DNA of 7,200 nt from Bacteroidota bacterium (GTDB lineage: Bacteria; Bacteroidota; Bacteroidia; Chitinophagales; Chitinophagaceae): NCBI GenBank assembly GCA_023386855.1, contig JAEWIW010000404.1, forward strand, positions 1 through 7,200. The letters are read 5' to 3'. Position numbers and translations under genes: made by a program. Each line of letters opens with the position of its first letter. Position 1 is the first letter of the stretch. The notes under the pieces were generated by a model. The model was given only the letters and a program-made list of their open reading frames with translations, did no database searches and was not told where the DNA came from. Positions 6,824 to 7,200 of this stretch are shown here, one piece after another.

Positions 6824-6890
6824 GTTCTTTATCTTAATCATCAAAAAATAAAAAAGGGGCCTGAAACTTGACCTATATACCGCTGCTCCA

Positions 6891-6906
6891 TAAAAAAGGT
6901 TTTTTA
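6891..6906. repeat. 16-bp AT palindrome upstream of lon
   Basis: TAAAAAA and TTTTTTA flank a GG spacer in perfect symmetry, followed at once by CCCGGG (6907-6912). It lies 13 bp before the possible -7 element of lon. It could be an operator or a bent-DNA upstream element; such AT tracts also arise by chance in this genome type. Confidence 0.35.
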
Positions 6907-6919
6907 CCCGGGGCAGGTG

Positions 6920-6927
6920 TAATATTG
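6920..6927 (+). promoter_or_regulatory. Possible -7 element of lon
   Basis: TAATATTG matches the Bacteroidota TAnnTTTG consensus at five of six fixed positions and lies 18 bp before the lon ATG, which would give a leader of roughly 13 nt. No well-spaced TTTG -33 box is seen. The rest of the gap between the terminator and lon shows no other gene or RNA structure that I can support. Confidence 0.4.
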
Positions 6928-6945
6928 TCATAGCTAATAATTGAT

Positions 6946-7200
6946 ATGAAAGAGACGAAACTTTTATTCAGACCGGAAGATGAGATGGATTTTTTACCGA
7001 TCATTCCTTTGAACGAACATGATGGAGAAAACGGGATGGAAGTGGAGGTTCCATCAGAAATTCCGCTTCTGCCACTGAGGAATACGGTTCTTTTTCCCGG
7101 GGTAGTGTTACCAATAACAGTGGGAAGAGATAAAAGTATTAAAGCCGTTAATGATGCTTATAAGGCTGACAAATTGATCGGGGTAGTAGCACAAAAAGAC
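6946..7200 (+). CDS. lon: ATP-dependent protease Lon, N-terminal 85 residues only
   Basis: The frame opens at 6946 and continues through the right edge, so only the start of the LON substrate-binding domain is present. After a 38-residue, acidic lead (MKETKLLFRPEDEMDFLPII and following) comes the diagnostic block EIPLLPLRNTVLFPGVVLPI, then TVGRDKSIKAV, then LIGVVAQKD. This block is specific to Lon, the cytoplasmic serine-lysine AAA+ protease that degrades misfolded and some regulatory proteins. The acidic N-terminal lead before the LON domain is usual in Bacteroidota Lon. An internal Met at residue 14 is an alternative start, but the upstream ATG keeps the normal lead and is preferred. The ATPase and protease domains lie beyond the window and cannot be checked. 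The gene is set apart from the barrel gene by a terminator and probably has its own promoter. Confidence 0.95.
   Translation, partial: MKETKLLFRPEDEMDFLPIIPLNEHDGENGMEVEVPSEIPLLPLRNTVLFPGVVLPITVGRDKSIKAVNDAYKADKLIGVVAQKD

Noticed and set aside
6737..6931. A 64-codon minus-strand open frame between the barrel gene and lon
   Set aside because: It overlaps the end of the barrel gene, the intrinsic terminator and the lon promoter region, and its Lys/Ile/Phe-rich product only reflects AT-rich intergenic DNA.

Overview
The window reads as ordinary chromosomal DNA from a member of the Bacteroidota, most likely Chitinophagaceae or a close relative. The clues are a DUF5683 gene directly after parB, a Bacteroidota-type -7 promoter element (TAnnTTTG), A-rich leaders in place of Shine-Dalgarno sequences, several exported proteins whose signal peptides end in Ala-Gln, and beta-barrel proteins ending in aromatic or hydrophobic residues. 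The family-level placement is inferred from gene order and protein style, not from a phylogenetic marker.

Left block (about 1-3109, all minus strand): a UPF0173/UlaG-like metallo-hydrolase, then parA (soj), parB (spo0J) and a DUF5683 envelope protein that runs off the left edge. The gaps are 48-65 bp with no visible terminator, so one transcript is likely. A perfect -7 element lies upstream of the hydrolase and overlaps a 16-bp inverted repeat. ParA and ParB keep all the residues expected of the chromosome segregation and origin-organisation pair; no convincing parS site is visible.

Middle block (3208-6064, plus strand, divergent from the left block): an NAD(P)H-dependent FMN reductase-like flavoprotein, a metallophosphoesterase with four N-terminal membrane helices, and an exported probable outer-membrane barrel of unrecognised family. 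The gaps are 22 and 9 bp, which indicates an operon.

Right block (6065-7200): a monocistronic small outer-membrane beta-barrel protein (OMP_b-brl_2/PorT-like) followed by a clear intrinsic terminator, then the first 85 codons of the ATP-dependent protease Lon, which is cut by the window edge.

I found no RNA gene, CRISPR array, insertion sequence or phage gene, and no clear new biological system. The points most worth a second look are the inverted repeat at the left-block promoter, the unrecognised barrel protein coupled to the phosphoesterase, and the linkage of a UPF0173 hydrolase to parAB.
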